64,000 bases of DNA from Gottfriedia sp002574545 (lineage in GTDB: Bacteria > Bacillota > Bacilli > Bacillales > Bacillaceae_G), in NCBI GenBank assembly GCA_052180195.1, contig CP197469.1; one strand, 5' to 3'. This document shows, one piece after another, positions 1 through 7,881 of this stretch. Numbering within the stretch: the stretch's first letter is position 1; each line of letters starts with the position of its first letter. Position numbers and translations under genes: made by a program. The notes under the pieces were generated by a model, which made no database searches, was not told where the DNA came from, and saw nothing but the letters and a program-made list of their open reading frames with translations.

Positions 1-540
1 TTATTAGCGAATTTAATAATTTCAATCATAGCGTTTATTTTCAGTGAAGTAGGTATTGTTTCAGGGCAATTTATTTCAAAAGTATTCCCGGGAACACTGT
101 CCAATGTAATCGGTGCATTTTTTTTACTAGTAATTGGACTTAGAATCGTTCTGCTTACTTTTCCAAGAAAGGATAAACAGAACATAATAAATAATGATGG
201 AGAAGAATCAGTTTCAAATAATATTACAATTTATTTAAGTTCACCGGAGAAAGCCGATGTTGACCATTCAGGAGACATAAGTAGTTTTGAAGCAATCATT
301 TTAGGGACTGCTGTTTCAATGAATGCACTAACGAACGGCTTAGGTGTTGGATTAATTGGACTTTCACCATTTGCAATATCGATAGCAGCCAGTATTTTTA
401 GCTTTTTAGCGATTTGGTTAGGCGTCCTTTTAGGAAAGAAAGTCGCCAATGTGAAAATCGGTGGATGGTCGCTTGGACAATTTAGCTCTATTATTAGTGG
501 AATTATATTGGTCTTGATTGCGATCCACAATCTAGTTTGA
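1..540 (+). CDS. ytaF: YtaF-like sporulation membrane protein (MntP/LysE-type fold), 5' truncated
   Basis: The reading frame is open from base 1 and ends with TGA at 538-540, so the start lies outside the window. The visible 179 residues contain hydrophobic segments at both ends and a hydrophilic middle. The stretch SMNALTNGLGVGLIGLSP, just after an LGTAVS segment, matches the repeated polar motif of the MntP-like efflux family, as found in the sporulation protein YtaF. YtaF is a polytopic membrane protein of unknown substrate; manganese export is known only for related MntP proteins. A terminator follows directly. Family assignment is from motif recognition, and another MntP-like paralogue is possible. 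Confidence 0.75.
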   Translation, partial: LLANLIISIIAFIFSEVGIVSGQFISKVFPGTLSNVIGAFFLLVIGLRIVLLTFPRKDKQNIINNDGEESVSNNITIYLSSPEKADVDHSGDISSFEAIILGTAVSMNALTNGLGVGLIGLSPFAISIAASIFSFLAIWLGVLLGKKVANVKIGGWSLGQFSSIISGIILVLIAIHNLV

Positions 541-560
541 TAAATTAATTTAGATCATGA

Positions 561-600
561 AAAAAGCTGATGTAAATAGTTCAACATCAGCTTTTTACTT
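561..600. terminator. Bidirectional intrinsic terminator
   Basis: Perfect 13-bp stem, 561-573 with 584-596, loop of 10, flanked by A-run and T-run. It sits between the converging ytaF end and the gene on the minus strand, so it can serve both. Confidence 0.85.
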
Positions 601-611
601 TTAGTAAAATA

Positions 612-1436
612 TTATGCGATTGTAGATTTTGATGCATCAACATCATTTTCATTTTGCACATCTTTTTTTGAAATTGAAAGATATCCAACTAGAATGATAA
701 TGATAATTGAAAGTACTAGTGTAACAGGCCCACCACCATATCCAAGTCCTCCGTGCTTTTGAGATACAGAGCTCCAATCCGAAAATGATGCTCCAACTGG
801 TCTTGTCATAATATAAGCAAACCAAAATGAGAAAATTTCATTTAGCTTGAAGAACTTTCTTCCAATAACCGGTATTGCTAATAAAGCCGTGAACAGAATA
901 CCTGATGAAAAATAGCCTAAATGCATTGTTGATGCAGTCATGTCACCAGCAGCAGTTCCTAAAGCGAATGTTCCCATAACAACTGACCAATATAAAATCT
1001 CTCGGTGTCGTGTGTAAATGCTGTGGATAGAAAGAGTTTTCTCCATCTTATACCAAATCATAAAAATAATTGCCAACGAGACTGCAAAAAATACCGTTGA
1101 TATCACATATGGAATACCAAGACCAACGTGTACAACGTCAGCTGCTACGGTACCAAATACACTAATCATTACAACAACTAACCAATAAATACTAGGTACG
1201 TATTTACGAACTTTAAACTGTAATATTAAAGACAGAATTAGGACAATTAATGCTACTGCAACACCTATTACTGGCGTTAAAGTTTTCACGATATAATCGG
1301 AAAACACTTCACCCATACCAGTTGTCAATAACTTAGTAATCCAGAAAAATATTGTAACTTCTGGAACTTTTTTTAACATATTTTCTATTGGTGGACTTAT
1401 TTTCTTATTTATATGTTTTTGTTCAATTGATTCCAC
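612..1436 (-). CDS. COG4705-type multipass membrane protein
   Basis: This 274-residue protein has about eight hydrophobic segments, with repeated acidic motifs in the membrane part (GEVFSDY, GTVAADVVH, GTAAGDMT). That layout is typical of the uncharacterised COG4705 membrane family, whose substrate is not known. I chose the GTG start at 1436 because AAGGAGG precedes it by 8 bases. Longer in-frame extension to 1526 exists but has no ribosome binding site and a poor N-terminus. It converges on ytaF and diverges from the S66 peptidase gene. The last 15 residues are polar and probably cytoplasmic. Confidence 0.75.
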   Translation of the reverse strand: MESIEQKHINKKISPPIENMLKKVPEVTIFFWITKLLTTGMGEVFSDYIVKTLTPVIGVAVALIVLILSLILQFKVRKYVPSIYWLVVVMISVFGTVAADVVHVGLGIPYVISTVFFAVSLAIIFMIWYKMEKTLSIHSIYTRHREILYWSVVMGTFALGTAAGDMTASTMHLGYFSSGILFTALLAIPVIGRKFFKLNEIFSFWFAYIMTRPVGASFSDWSSVSQKHGGLGYGGGPVTLVLSIIIIILVGYLSISKKDVQNENDVDASKSTIA

Positions 1437-1596
1437 TTCATAATCCTCCTTACTGAATTTAAATATAATGTAAACAAGGTTTATGAAAGTAAAATGAAAA
1501 ATGACATGTAATTTAGCAAAATCCATAATTTAGAAATTCTTGTTGTATATCCCATCGTAATCTATTAGAATCAATTAAAAGAAAATGGGTGATAAA

Positions 1597-2610
1597 ATGA
1601 TTAAGTATCCAGTTTTAAAAAGTGGTGCAACGATCGGAGTGACTGCACCATCATCAGGCCTAAAAGAGCAGTACCATGAATTGTTGAAGCAGTCCATAAA
1701 CCGCATGGAAAGAGACGGATATAAAGTAGAGTGTGGAGAAGTTGTTTGGACACAGGAGAAAGCAAAATCAGCAAATGCTAACAAACGTGCAAATGAGTTA
1801 AATCAAATGATGAAAGATGAGAAAATAGATTTCATTTTTCCGCCGTGGGGTGGGGAGCTTGCTATCGAGATTCTTGATCAATTAGTATTTGAAAATTATA
1901 AAGAGAAATGGATTTTAGGCTATTCTGATACAAGTATTATATTATTAGCATTTACATTAACAACCGGAATTGCTACTGCACATGGATCGAATTTAATCGA
2001 TTTAAGAGGAGAATATTCCGATGACACAACAGCTATGTGGCAGAAGGTGTTAGCAACTAAATCCGGTGACTCGATCACTCAAACCTCTTCCGAATTGTTC
2101 CAAGCAAAATGGCAACACGGAAATCCAACACCATATGTATTTCATTTATCCGAAAAAACAAAATGGAAAACTACTTCGAATAAAGATGAGAAAATCAAAG
2201 GTAGATTGCTAGGTGGATGTATTGATGTAATTAGACATCTTGTCGGAACACCTTATGGAGATGTACGCTCATTTAAAAGTAAATACATTAAAGAAGATCC
2301 AATCATTTGGTATTTCGAGAATTGTGAATTGAATACAACAGATTTAAGAAGATCGCTAGTGCAGATGAAACTAGCAGGATGGTTTGAAAATTGCTCAGGA
2401 ATATTATTTGGACGTAGTGCAGCAAATCAAGCTGTAGATAATTATACAATTGAAGATGTATATAATGAGCTATATGAAGAATTAGAAATACCAGTTATAT
2501 ACGATATTGATTGTGGGCATGTACCACCTCAAATTACTTTAATTAATGGTGCATTTGCAGAAGTAGAAGTAAATAGTGGAAAAGGTAAGATTGTAGAGAC
2601 TTTTATATAA
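1597..2610 (+). CDS. S66 family LD-carboxypeptidase-like protein (MccF type)
   Basis: The S66 serine peptidase family includes LD-carboxypeptidase A, which trims murein tetrapeptides, and MccF, which cleaves microcin C-type peptide-nucleotides. The likely nucleophile Ser is in GYSDTS, the Glu in WYFENCELN and the His in DCGHVPPQ, giving the Ser-Glu-His triad in the expected order. The length (337 residues) and the insert-rich middle fit the MccF-like branch better than the shorter LdcA. The start at 1597 is preferred because GGTGAT lies at the right distance; an ATG at 1585 lacks a site. No signal peptide is visible, so the protein is cytoplasmic. A degraded copy of its 3' end lies just downstream. 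Confidence 0.85.
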   Translation: MIKYPVLKSGATIGVTAPSSGLKEQYHELLKQSINRMERDGYKVECGEVVWTQEKAKSANANKRANELNQMMKDEKIDFIFPPWGGELAIEILDQLVFENYKEKWILGYSDTSIILLAFTLTTGIATAHGSNLIDLRGEYSDDTTAMWQKVLATKSGDSITQTSSELFQAKWQHGNPTPYVFHLSEKTKWKTTSNKDEKIKGRLLGGCIDVIRHLVGTPYGDVRSFKSKYIKEDPIIWYFENCELNTTDLRRSLVQMKLAGWFENCSGILFGRSAANQAVDNYTIEDVYNELYEELEIPVIYDIDCGHVPPQITLINGAFAEVEVNSGKGKIVETFI

Positions 2611-2618
2611 TTCAAGAC

Positions 2619-2655
2619 AAAAAGCGTTTTTTATAAAAGAACGCTTTTTAATGTG
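2619..2655 (+). terminator. Intrinsic terminator of the S66 gene
   Basis: 10-bp stem, 2619-2628 with 2640-2649, ending in a T-run. A mutated copy of the same sequence appears near 2838-2870. Confidence 0.8.
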
Positions 2656-2705
2656 GTCTAGAAGAAAGAAGTGTGTGAATACGAAAATGACAACTTGTAC
2701 TTTCC

Positions 2706-2870
2706 TCAATCCAAGAGATTCTTAGTGCAAATGAAATTAGCAGTCCGGTTTGAAAATTGCTCAGGAATATTGGACGAGCGCTGTAAAAATAGAAGATGTA
2801 TAGTATGAGTTAAATAAAGAAATGGAATATACTACATTACACAAAGCGTTTTTTATAGAAGAAAACTTAT
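2706..2870 (+). pseudogene. Decayed partial duplicate of the S66 gene 3' end plus its terminator
   Basis: Bases 2706-2830 align with 2343-2490 of the upstream S66 gene. A 25-base run is identical (2747-2771 against 2381-2405), followed by a second similar block (about 2791-2825 against 2453-2490). The sequence around 2838-2870 resembles the S66 terminator at 2617-2650. About 30 bases are deleted inside the coding match and about 120 before the terminator match. No frame stays open across the copy, so it is a remnant and not a gene. Confidence 0.8.
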
Positions 2871-3034
2871 CTTTTATTAAAAATTTAAAAAAAGAAAACA
2901 AGTGCCATTATTGTAACAACCACTATGAATATACCTACCATGACTTTTGTGTAAAGGACATACCCATCAGAAAGTTCCGGTTCTTCTTTATACATAAAAA
3001 ATTAGTGATAGAGGAAGATTTATCCGTTTTTTAA
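2822..3034 (+). CDS. Small ORF of doubtful status
   Basis: A 70-codon open frame begins inside the decayed S66 duplicate. It has no ribosome binding site. The predicted peptide has CHYC, two further His and another Cys in the middle (CHYCNNH ... HDFC), which could suggest metal binding, but its first 15 residues translate duplicate and terminator sequence. It is therefore more likely a chance or chimeric frame than a conserved gene. I do not recognise a family. Confidence 0.2.
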   Translation: MEYTTLHKAFFIEENLSFIKNLKKENKCHYCNNHYEYTYHDFCVKDIPIRKFRFFFIHKKLVIEEDLSVF

Positions 3035-3071
3035 ATGATACGAATCATATTAAGGAAGTAGAGGTGCCAAA

Positions 3072-3482
3072 TTGAAAAAAGTTAATGTGGTTTATACGCT
3101 GATCTATGATGAAGTAACTAAAAATGTCTTAATGGTACAAAATGAAAATGAAGTTTGGACATTGCCTGGTGGTGCTGTTGAAGAAAATGAAACGTTAAAA
3201 CAAGCAGCGGTAAGAGAGGCGTTTGAGGAAACTGGATTAGTAGTGGAAATAGGGAATATTATCGCGATTAATGAAGCTTTTTTTCCTGAAAGAGGACATC
3301 ATGCCATTTTATTTACATTTAGTGCAAAAATAATCGGTGGCGATTTAGTCATTTCACATGAAGAGGAAATTCTACAAGTTAAATGGATTGATCTTCAAAC
3401 AGCAAATGAATTAATGCCATATCATAAAGCTGGTATCGAAAAATTATTAGCTTCATCTGTTCCTTATACATTTCAAGGATAA
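3072..3482 (+). CDS. NUDIX hydrolase
   Basis: NUDIX enzymes cleave nucleoside diphosphates linked to another group, using a divalent metal held by the NUDIX box. The box is intact here: GGAVEENETLKQAA followed by REAFEETGL, at about residues 34-57, fitting G-x5-E-x7-REUxEExGU. Length (136 residues) is that of a single-domain enzyme. The start is TTG at 3072, five bases after GAGGTG. The substrate cannot be inferred. It stands alone between the S66 remnant and the methionine aminopeptidase gene. Confidence 0.9.
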   Translation: MKKVNVVYTLIYDEVTKNVLMVQNENEVWTLPGGAVEENETLKQAAVREAFEETGLVVEIGNIIAINEAFFPERGHHAILFTFSAKIIGGDLVISHEEEILQVKWIDLQTANELMPYHKAGIEKLLASSVPYTFQG

Positions 3483-3663
3483 TTTTTAGAAACTAGAGTG
3501 ATTACAAAGTGCCTTACTCCCTTAAAATTGTTATAGTCCCATTATCCCCTGCCTTTAATCCCACCTTTTTTGTCTTGTATAAGTGCTTAAAAGACTATAA
3601 CATAGTAATATTATGGCATAATAAAAGAAAGACAAATTATTAAATAGAATCAGGAGCAATAAA

Positions 3664-4410
3664 ATGATTATCAAGAATGAACAAGAATTAGAAGCTTTAA
3701 GAAAGATAGGCCGTATCGTAGCGTTAGCAAGAGAAGAAATGAAGGCAAGAGCTGTCGTTGGAATGACAACAAAAGAATTAGATGAAATCGGTAGACAAGT
3801 TTTAGAGGAGCATGGTGCAACTTCTGCCCCACAAAAAGAGTATGATTTTCCTGGCACAACTTGTATTAGTGTTAATGAAGAAGTGGCTCATGGAATTCCA
3901 GGTGACAGAGTACTTCAAGATGGCGATTTAGTGAATGTCGATGTATCAGCAGCATTAGATGGATATTATGCAGACACTGGAATCTCTTTCGTAGTTGGGA
4001 AAGGTGATCTATTAAAAGAGAAGCTTTGCAAAGTTGCAGAAGATGCATTTTGGGCTGCAATGAAAAAAACAAAAGCAGGTTCAAAACAAAACCAGATTGG
4101 CAGAGCAGTATATAATGAAGCAAGTAAAAACGGTTTAAATGTCATTGAAAACCTAACTGGCCACGGTATTGGAAGAAGCCTTCACGAAAGCCCACAACAT
4201 ATATTAAGCTATTTTGATCCAATGGATAAAGCCTTATTAAAGGACGGTCTTGTTTTAGCAGTAGAGCCATTTATCTCTGCAAATGCAGACCACATTATCG
4301 AGTCAGGCGATGGCTGGACATTTGTGACGCCAGATAAGAGTTTAGTTGCCCAATGCGAACATACAATTGTTGTAACAAAAGGTGAACCAATCATTTTAAC
4401 TCAGATTTAA
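3664..4410 (+). CDS. map: Type I methionine aminopeptidase (MapB/YflG-like)
   Basis: This enzyme removes the N-terminal methionine from new proteins. All metal ligands of the pita-bread fold are visible: Asp in NVDVSAALDG, Asp in YYADTGISF, His in TGHGIGRSLHE, Glu in AVEPFIS and Glu in AQCEHTIVV. At 248 residues, and standing alone instead of in the ribosomal protein operon with adk and infA, it resembles the second enzyme MapB/YflG of B. subtilis. The ATG at 3664 follows AGGAG. A strong terminator comes next. Confidence 0.93.
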   Translation: MIIKNEQELEALRKIGRIVALAREEMKARAVVGMTTKELDEIGRQVLEEHGATSAPQKEYDFPGTTCISVNEEVAHGIPGDRVLQDGDLVNVDVSAALDGYYADTGISFVVGKGDLLKEKLCKVAEDAFWAAMKKTKAGSKQNQIGRAVYNEASKNGLNVIENLTGHGIGRSLHESPQHILSYFDPMDKALLKDGLVLAVEPFISANADHIIESGDGWTFVTPDKSLVAQCEHTIVVTKGEPIILTQI

Positions 4411-4418
4411 GAAATTGG

Positions 4419-4452
4419 AAAAGCGAAGAATTTTAGTTCTTCGCTTTTTATT
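4419..4452. terminator. Bidirectional intrinsic terminator
   Basis: Perfect 12-bp stem, 4419-4430 with 4437-4448, followed by T-rich sequence. It lies between the converging map gene and the VOC gene. Confidence 0.85.
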
Positions 4453-4458
4453 TTCCAG

Positions 4459-4857
4459 TTACACTTGCTTAGAATAATTTAATTCCCAAATAAATCCATT
4501 TCTATCTTTTACAACAGCAAATCTAGCATTCCAAAATGTGTCTTGAAGTTCCATATGAATTTCTCCATCTTTAGATAACTTTTCATAAATTGTTTTAATT
4601 TCCTCTTCAGAACTCATGTCTAGCATTGTCCAAATATTGTCACCTTTTATTAATGGTCTAAAAGCATCTGCGAAATATATGACACAGTTTTCATTGATAT
4701 GTAATTCTGCGTGTATGTATTTTCCTTCTTGCCCTTTAAACATTTCCATACCATCGCCGGTTTGTGTGTTTTTTATTTCTCCTCCAAAGATTTGTTTATA
4801 ATACTCCAGTTCTTCTTTACAGTTTTCAACGTAAATATGAGGTAAAATTTTTTTCAC
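4459..4857 (-). CDS. VOC family protein (PhnB/glyoxalase-like)
   Basis: The protein has the VOC beta-alpha-beta fold pattern of the PhnB-like branch: an opening ILPHIYVENCKEELEYYKQIFGG, a central EGKYIHAELHINENCVIYFADAF and a C-terminal RFAVVKDRNGFIWELNY. Members include dioxygenases, glyoxalases and antibiotic-binding proteins; the PhnB-like branch has no firm function. The GTG at 4857 is the preferred start (132 residues), since AGAGG stands about seven bases upstream. An extension to 4929 adds a Lys-rich tail with no family resemblance. Confidence 0.8.
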   Translation of the reverse strand: MKKILPHIYVENCKEELEYYKQIFGGEIKNTQTGDGMEMFKGQEGKYIHAELHINENCVIYFADAFRPLIKGDNIWTMLDMSSEEEIKTIYEKLSKDGEIHMELQDTFWNARFAVVKDRNGFIWELNYSKQV

Positions 4858-5008
4858 TTTTTTTCCTCTTTTCTTTGAATATTTATGTATGAATTGCGAA
4901 CAATAACTCACAGTTTTAAGTATAGCCAAATAGAATAGGTATTGTGCTAAAAGTTAAAATATTTTATAATTTAAATAAATTTAAGTTCGAAAAGGAGGTG
5001 TAGAAAAG

Positions 5009-5179
5009 ATGTTACGTTTTCAAATGGTTTGCGCACAAATGATAGAGTTCTTATATTATTGTCGTGCAAAATTTGCGTTTTTAGTTGTTAACGGGATAGG
5101 TCTGTCCATTTTTAACAATTTAACAACACAAAATAAAACGAAAACGTACTCTTTCCTACGACTTCATTTGATAAAATAA
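5009..5179 (+). CDS. Candidate leader peptide ORF upstream of the ABC-F gene (56 aa)
   Basis: An ATG at 5009 stands nine bases after AAAGGAGGTG, one of the best ribosome binding sites in the window. The frame runs 56 codons to TAA at 5177-5179. The peptide starts MLRFQMVCAQMIEFLYYCRA and has a basic C-terminus; I recognise no family. It is followed by a small GTGTG/CACAC hairpin, a terminator and then the ABC-F gene. Short translated leaders with attenuators are known upstream of antibiotic-responsive ABC-F genes, so a regulatory role is the best explanation, but this is inference. Confidence 0.55.
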   Translation: MLRFQMVCAQMIEFLYYCRAKFAFLVVNGIGLSIFNNLTTQNKTKTYSFLRLHLIK

Positions 5180-5181
5180 TC

Positions 5182-5251
5182 GTGTGATTGCACACTTCTA
5201 TTTAAGTCATTATTTAAGCCATGGATGGGTTCTTTAGTCTATGGCTTTTTT
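5182..5251 (+). promoter_or_regulatory. Leader attenuator (hairpin plus intrinsic terminator) before the ABC-F gene
   Basis: A 5-bp hairpin at 5182-5195 is followed by a 10-bp terminator stem, 5216-5225 with 5238-5247 (one G-U pair), and a T-run. The terminator ends about 40 bases before the ABC-F start and lies after the 56-codon leader. ATGGTTT at 5024-5030, near the start of the leader ORF, could pair with AAGCCAT at 5216-5222 as an antiterminator; this pairing is speculative. Confidence 0.6.
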
Positions 5252-5288
5252 GTATGGATTGGTACGGAAAATAGAAGGAGAATGTATC

Positions 5289-7169
5289 ATGATCGCATGT
5301 AGTATAGATAAAATTTCAAAAATGTTTGGTGGAAATTCACTTTTTACGGATTTAACATTTCAAATACATCAAGGTAGCCGTGTAGGTTTAGTTGGAGCAA
5401 ACGGAAGCGGTAAAACTAGTATTTTTAAACTTTTGACGGGTATAGAATCACCTGATTCTGGTTCAATTCATTTTAAAAAAGGATTAAAAACAGGGTACTT
5501 GGCTCAAATTCCTGTTTTTCCAGATGAGATGACTAGTAGGGATGTTTTATTAACTGTTTTTGAAGAATTACGAAAAATAGAAAATGAAATGAAGCAATTA
5601 GAAATAAAAATGTCTAATACGGAAGATGAACGGACTTTAGAACAATTGCTAGTAAGTTATGGATCATTACAAGAGAAGTTTAGTAATAACGGTGGTTACG
5701 AGATGGAGGCTTCGCTTGCGAAAATTGCTAATGGATTAGGTATCACTGATTTACTTACTAAACAATTTTCTTCTTTAAGCGGGGGAGAAAAAACAAAAAT
5801 TGGCTTAGGAATCGTCCTTTTACAACAACCTGATTTATTATTACTTGATGAACCAACGAATCACCTAGATTTATCTGCTATTGAATGGTTAGGTTCATAC
5901 TTAAGGGAATATGAAGGAACGATCATTGTTATTTCGCACGATCGTTATTTTTTAGATGAGGTAGTTAATCATATTTTAGAATTAGAAGATGGAGAAATTA
6001 ACGTCTATCATACGAATTATTCACAATATGTTATTCATAAAGAAGAAAGATTACTAAAAGAATTCCAGGCTTATGAAGAGCAGCAAAAGAAAATACAAAA
6101 AATGAAAGAAACGATTAAGCGCTTAAGAGAATGGGCTAATCAAGCAAATCCACCGAATGCTGGATTGCATAGAAGAGCTAGAAGTATGGAAAAAGCGTTA
6201 GAGAGAATTGAGAGACTAAAACGTCCGGTATTACAAAAAAAGAAAATGGCATTTCAGTTAGAGGAATCCAGTCGTAGTGGAAAAGATGTAATTGTTGCAG
6301 AAAATCTTTCAAAATCCTTTGCGGACAAAGTTTTATTTAATCAACTTAACTTCTCGTTATACTATGGCGAAAGAGCAGTTATAGTAGGTGACAACGGAAC
6401 AGGTAAATCAACTTTGTTAAAGATGATTTTAGGTCAGTCATCTATCGAGGGAGGAAAAATTAAGCTAGGTAGTAATGTTAAGATTGGATATTTATCACAA
6501 CATTACGAACCAGCCCATTCAGATCACACCGTACTTCAAGAATTCAGAGAGGAAGTACATGTTACAGAAGGTGAAGCTCGTAATATTTTAGCTGGCTTTT
6601 TATTTTATGGCTATATGGTTTATCGCAAAGTAAGTCAACTTAGTGGTGGAGAGAGAATGAGATTACGATTGGCTCAACTCATGTATCAAGATATTAATTT
6701 ATTAATCGTAGATGAGCCTACTAACCATTTAGATATTGAATCTAGAGAAGTATTAGAAGATGCTCTTGAAAAATTCAAAGGAACGATTCTTGCTGTCTCG
6801 CATGACCGTTATTTTATTAATAAGCTATTTTCAAAAATTTATTGGTTGGAAAATGGTGGGCTTTTCGAATTTATTGATGAATACCAAATTGCGAAAGAAA
6901 AAATGACGGTCTATCGAAATAATCGTGAAAAAGAAAAAGTAATCAAAACAAATTCGTACGCTAAACCGATAAAATTAAAAACAAAAATGCGAAAGATAGA
7001 AGATATTGAAAATGAAATTTACTCACTAGAAGAAACAATCAGCGAAATTAATAAACAAATGTTGCTTGAAAATGATCTAAACATTTTACAGGATTATCAT
7101 CGAGAACTTGAAGAATTAGAGTTAAAAAGTATTAGTTTATATAAAGAACTTGAAGAATGTGTTGAATAA
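5289..7169 (+). CDS. ABC-F family ATPase (ribosome-associated, possible antibiotic protection)
   Basis: ABC-F proteins are soluble twin ATPases that act in the ribosomal E site; some restart stalled ribosomes and some displace antibiotics. Two complete ABC domains are visible. Domain 1 has GANGSGKT at residues 36-43, LSGGE and LLLLDEPTNHLD. Domain 2 has GDNGTGKS, LSGGE and LLIVDEPTNHLD. A charged interdomain linker lies between them, and a Lys/Glu-rich coiled-coil tail covers about the last 60 residues. There is no membrane segment. ATG 5289 follows AGAAGGAGA. The leader ORF and attenuator upstream suggest inducible expression like that of resistance ABC-Fs, but a housekeeping factor (YfmR/YdiF-like) cannot be excluded. 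Confidence 0.88.
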   Translation: MIACSIDKISKMFGGNSLFTDLTFQIHQGSRVGLVGANGSGKTSIFKLLTGIESPDSGSIHFKKGLKTGYLAQIPVFPDEMTSRDVLLTVFEELRKIENEMKQLEIKMSNTEDERTLEQLLVSYGSLQEKFSNNGGYEMEASLAKIANGLGITDLLTKQFSSLSGGEKTKIGLGIVLLQQPDLLLLDEPTNHLDLSAIEWLGSYLREYEGTIIVISHDRYFLDEVVNHILELEDGEINVYHTNYSQYVIHKEERLLKEFQAYEEQQKKIQKMKETIKRLREWANQANPPNAGLHRRARSMEKALERIERLKRPVLQKKKMAFQLEESSRSGKDVIVAENLSKSFADKVLFNQLNFSLYYGERAVIVGDNGTGKSTLLKMILGQSSIEGGKIKLGSNVKIGYLSQHYEPAHSDHTVLQEFREEVHVTEGEARNILAGFLFYGYMVYRKVSQLSGGERMRLRLAQLMYQDINLLIVDEPTNHLDIESREVLEDALEKFKGTILAVSHDRYFINKLFSKIYWLENGGLFEFIDEYQIAKEKMTVYRNNREKEKVIKTNSYAKPIKLKTKMRKIEDIENEIYSLEETISEINKQMLLENDLNILQDYHRELEELELKSISLYKELEECVE

Positions 7170-7323
7170 AAGAATTGGTCGTATTTAACATAGGGTTAAA
7201 GTAAACTTGTAGGCAAAAGCATCAATTTTCTAAATAATGTTAGTTAAATGTCTTAGTACTTGCTCATGTCTTTATTAGGATTAATAAGTTATAAGGATAT
7301 GATTCTATTTAGGTGGTGAGTGC

Positions 7324-7665
7324 ATGATGTTTGATGAACTATATAGTCGATATCCTGGACCAGGGTATGCTCAACCGGGACACGGACCAGGCCAAGGACA
7401 CGGACCAGGCCAAGGACACGGACCAGGACATGGGCCAGGACACGGACCAGGTCACGGACCAGGACATGGGCCAGGCCACGGACCAGGACATGGACCAGGA
7501 CACGGACCAGGACACGGACCAGGACATGGACCAGGACACGGACCAGGACATGGACCAGGACATGGTTTTCCTGGGCCGGGAGGTTATTGGCAAGGAGGGT
7601 ATTATATTCTGCATGGTAGAAGATGGTACTTTGTGCCGGGGATTGGATGGATTGTTGTATATTAA
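7324..7665 (+). CDS. Gly-Pro-Gly-His tandem-repeat protein
   Basis: The 113-residue protein opens with MMFDELYSRYPGPGYAQPGH, continues with two GPGQGH units and about twelve GPGH units, and ends with an aromatic tail (GGYWQGGYYILHGRRWYFVP ...). The DNA repeats with a 12-base period, alternating CAC and CAT for His. A good site (AGGTGGTGAG) precedes the first ATG, and the unrelated ends are intact, so expression is likely. No signal peptide is seen. The Gly/Pro/His composition suggests a flexible metal-binding or surface/spore-coat protein, but no function is established. Other frames are open only because the 12-base repeat lacks stops. Confidence 0.75.
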   Translation: MMFDELYSRYPGPGYAQPGHGPGQGHGPGQGHGPGHGPGHGPGHGPGHGPGHGPGHGPGHGPGHGPGHGPGHGPGHGPGHGFPGPGGYWQGGYYILHGRRWYFVPGIGWIVVY

Positions 7666-7673
7666 AAAATAAT

Positions 7674-7706
7674 AAAGCTGATTAATCTTTTTAATCAGCT
7701 TTTACA
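7674..7706 (+). terminator. Intrinsic terminator of the GPGH gene
   Basis: Perfect 12-bp stem, 7674-7685 with 7691-7702, with a short T-run. Confidence 0.85.
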
Positions 7707-7715
7707 TAAAAAGAA

Positions 7716-7760
7716 AAAAATACCAGTATCCATCTGATTGGATTACTGGTATTTTTATTA
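7716..7760. terminator. Second hairpin, probable terminator for the minus-strand oxidoreductase
   Basis: A stem of 12 or more pairs, about 7716-7728 with 7745-7757, is flanked by A- and T-runs so it can work in both directions. Confidence 0.7.
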
Positions 7761-7777
7761 ATTTTACTAGAAAGTAT

Positions 7778-7880
7778 AAATTGGCAACGCAGAAGAAAAC
7801 TCGACGTTAGATGCCAATTTTAGGAATTAAGTATAAGTGCAACTAAGCCTCTAGCTTCACCTAAGGCGGCTCGCTAATTG
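7778..7880. repeat. Intergenic inverted repeats
   Basis: Nine-base arms at 7778-7786 and 7812-7820 are exact complements. A second imperfect palindrome follows, with AACTAAGCC near 7840 and GGCTAGTT near 7878. No protein is encoded; it looks like a decayed intergenic repeat. Confidence 0.4.
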
Positions 7881-7881
7881 G

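Noticed and set aside
5241..5288. Upstream ATG extension of the ABC-F protein
   Set aside because: The extension starts inside the terminator hairpin, and the ATG at 5289 has a good ribosome binding site.
7331..7672. Overlapping second coding frame in the GPGH repeat (and one on the minus strand)
   Set aside because: They are open only because a 12-base repeat without stops is open in every frame; neither has a ribosome binding site or a sensible composition.
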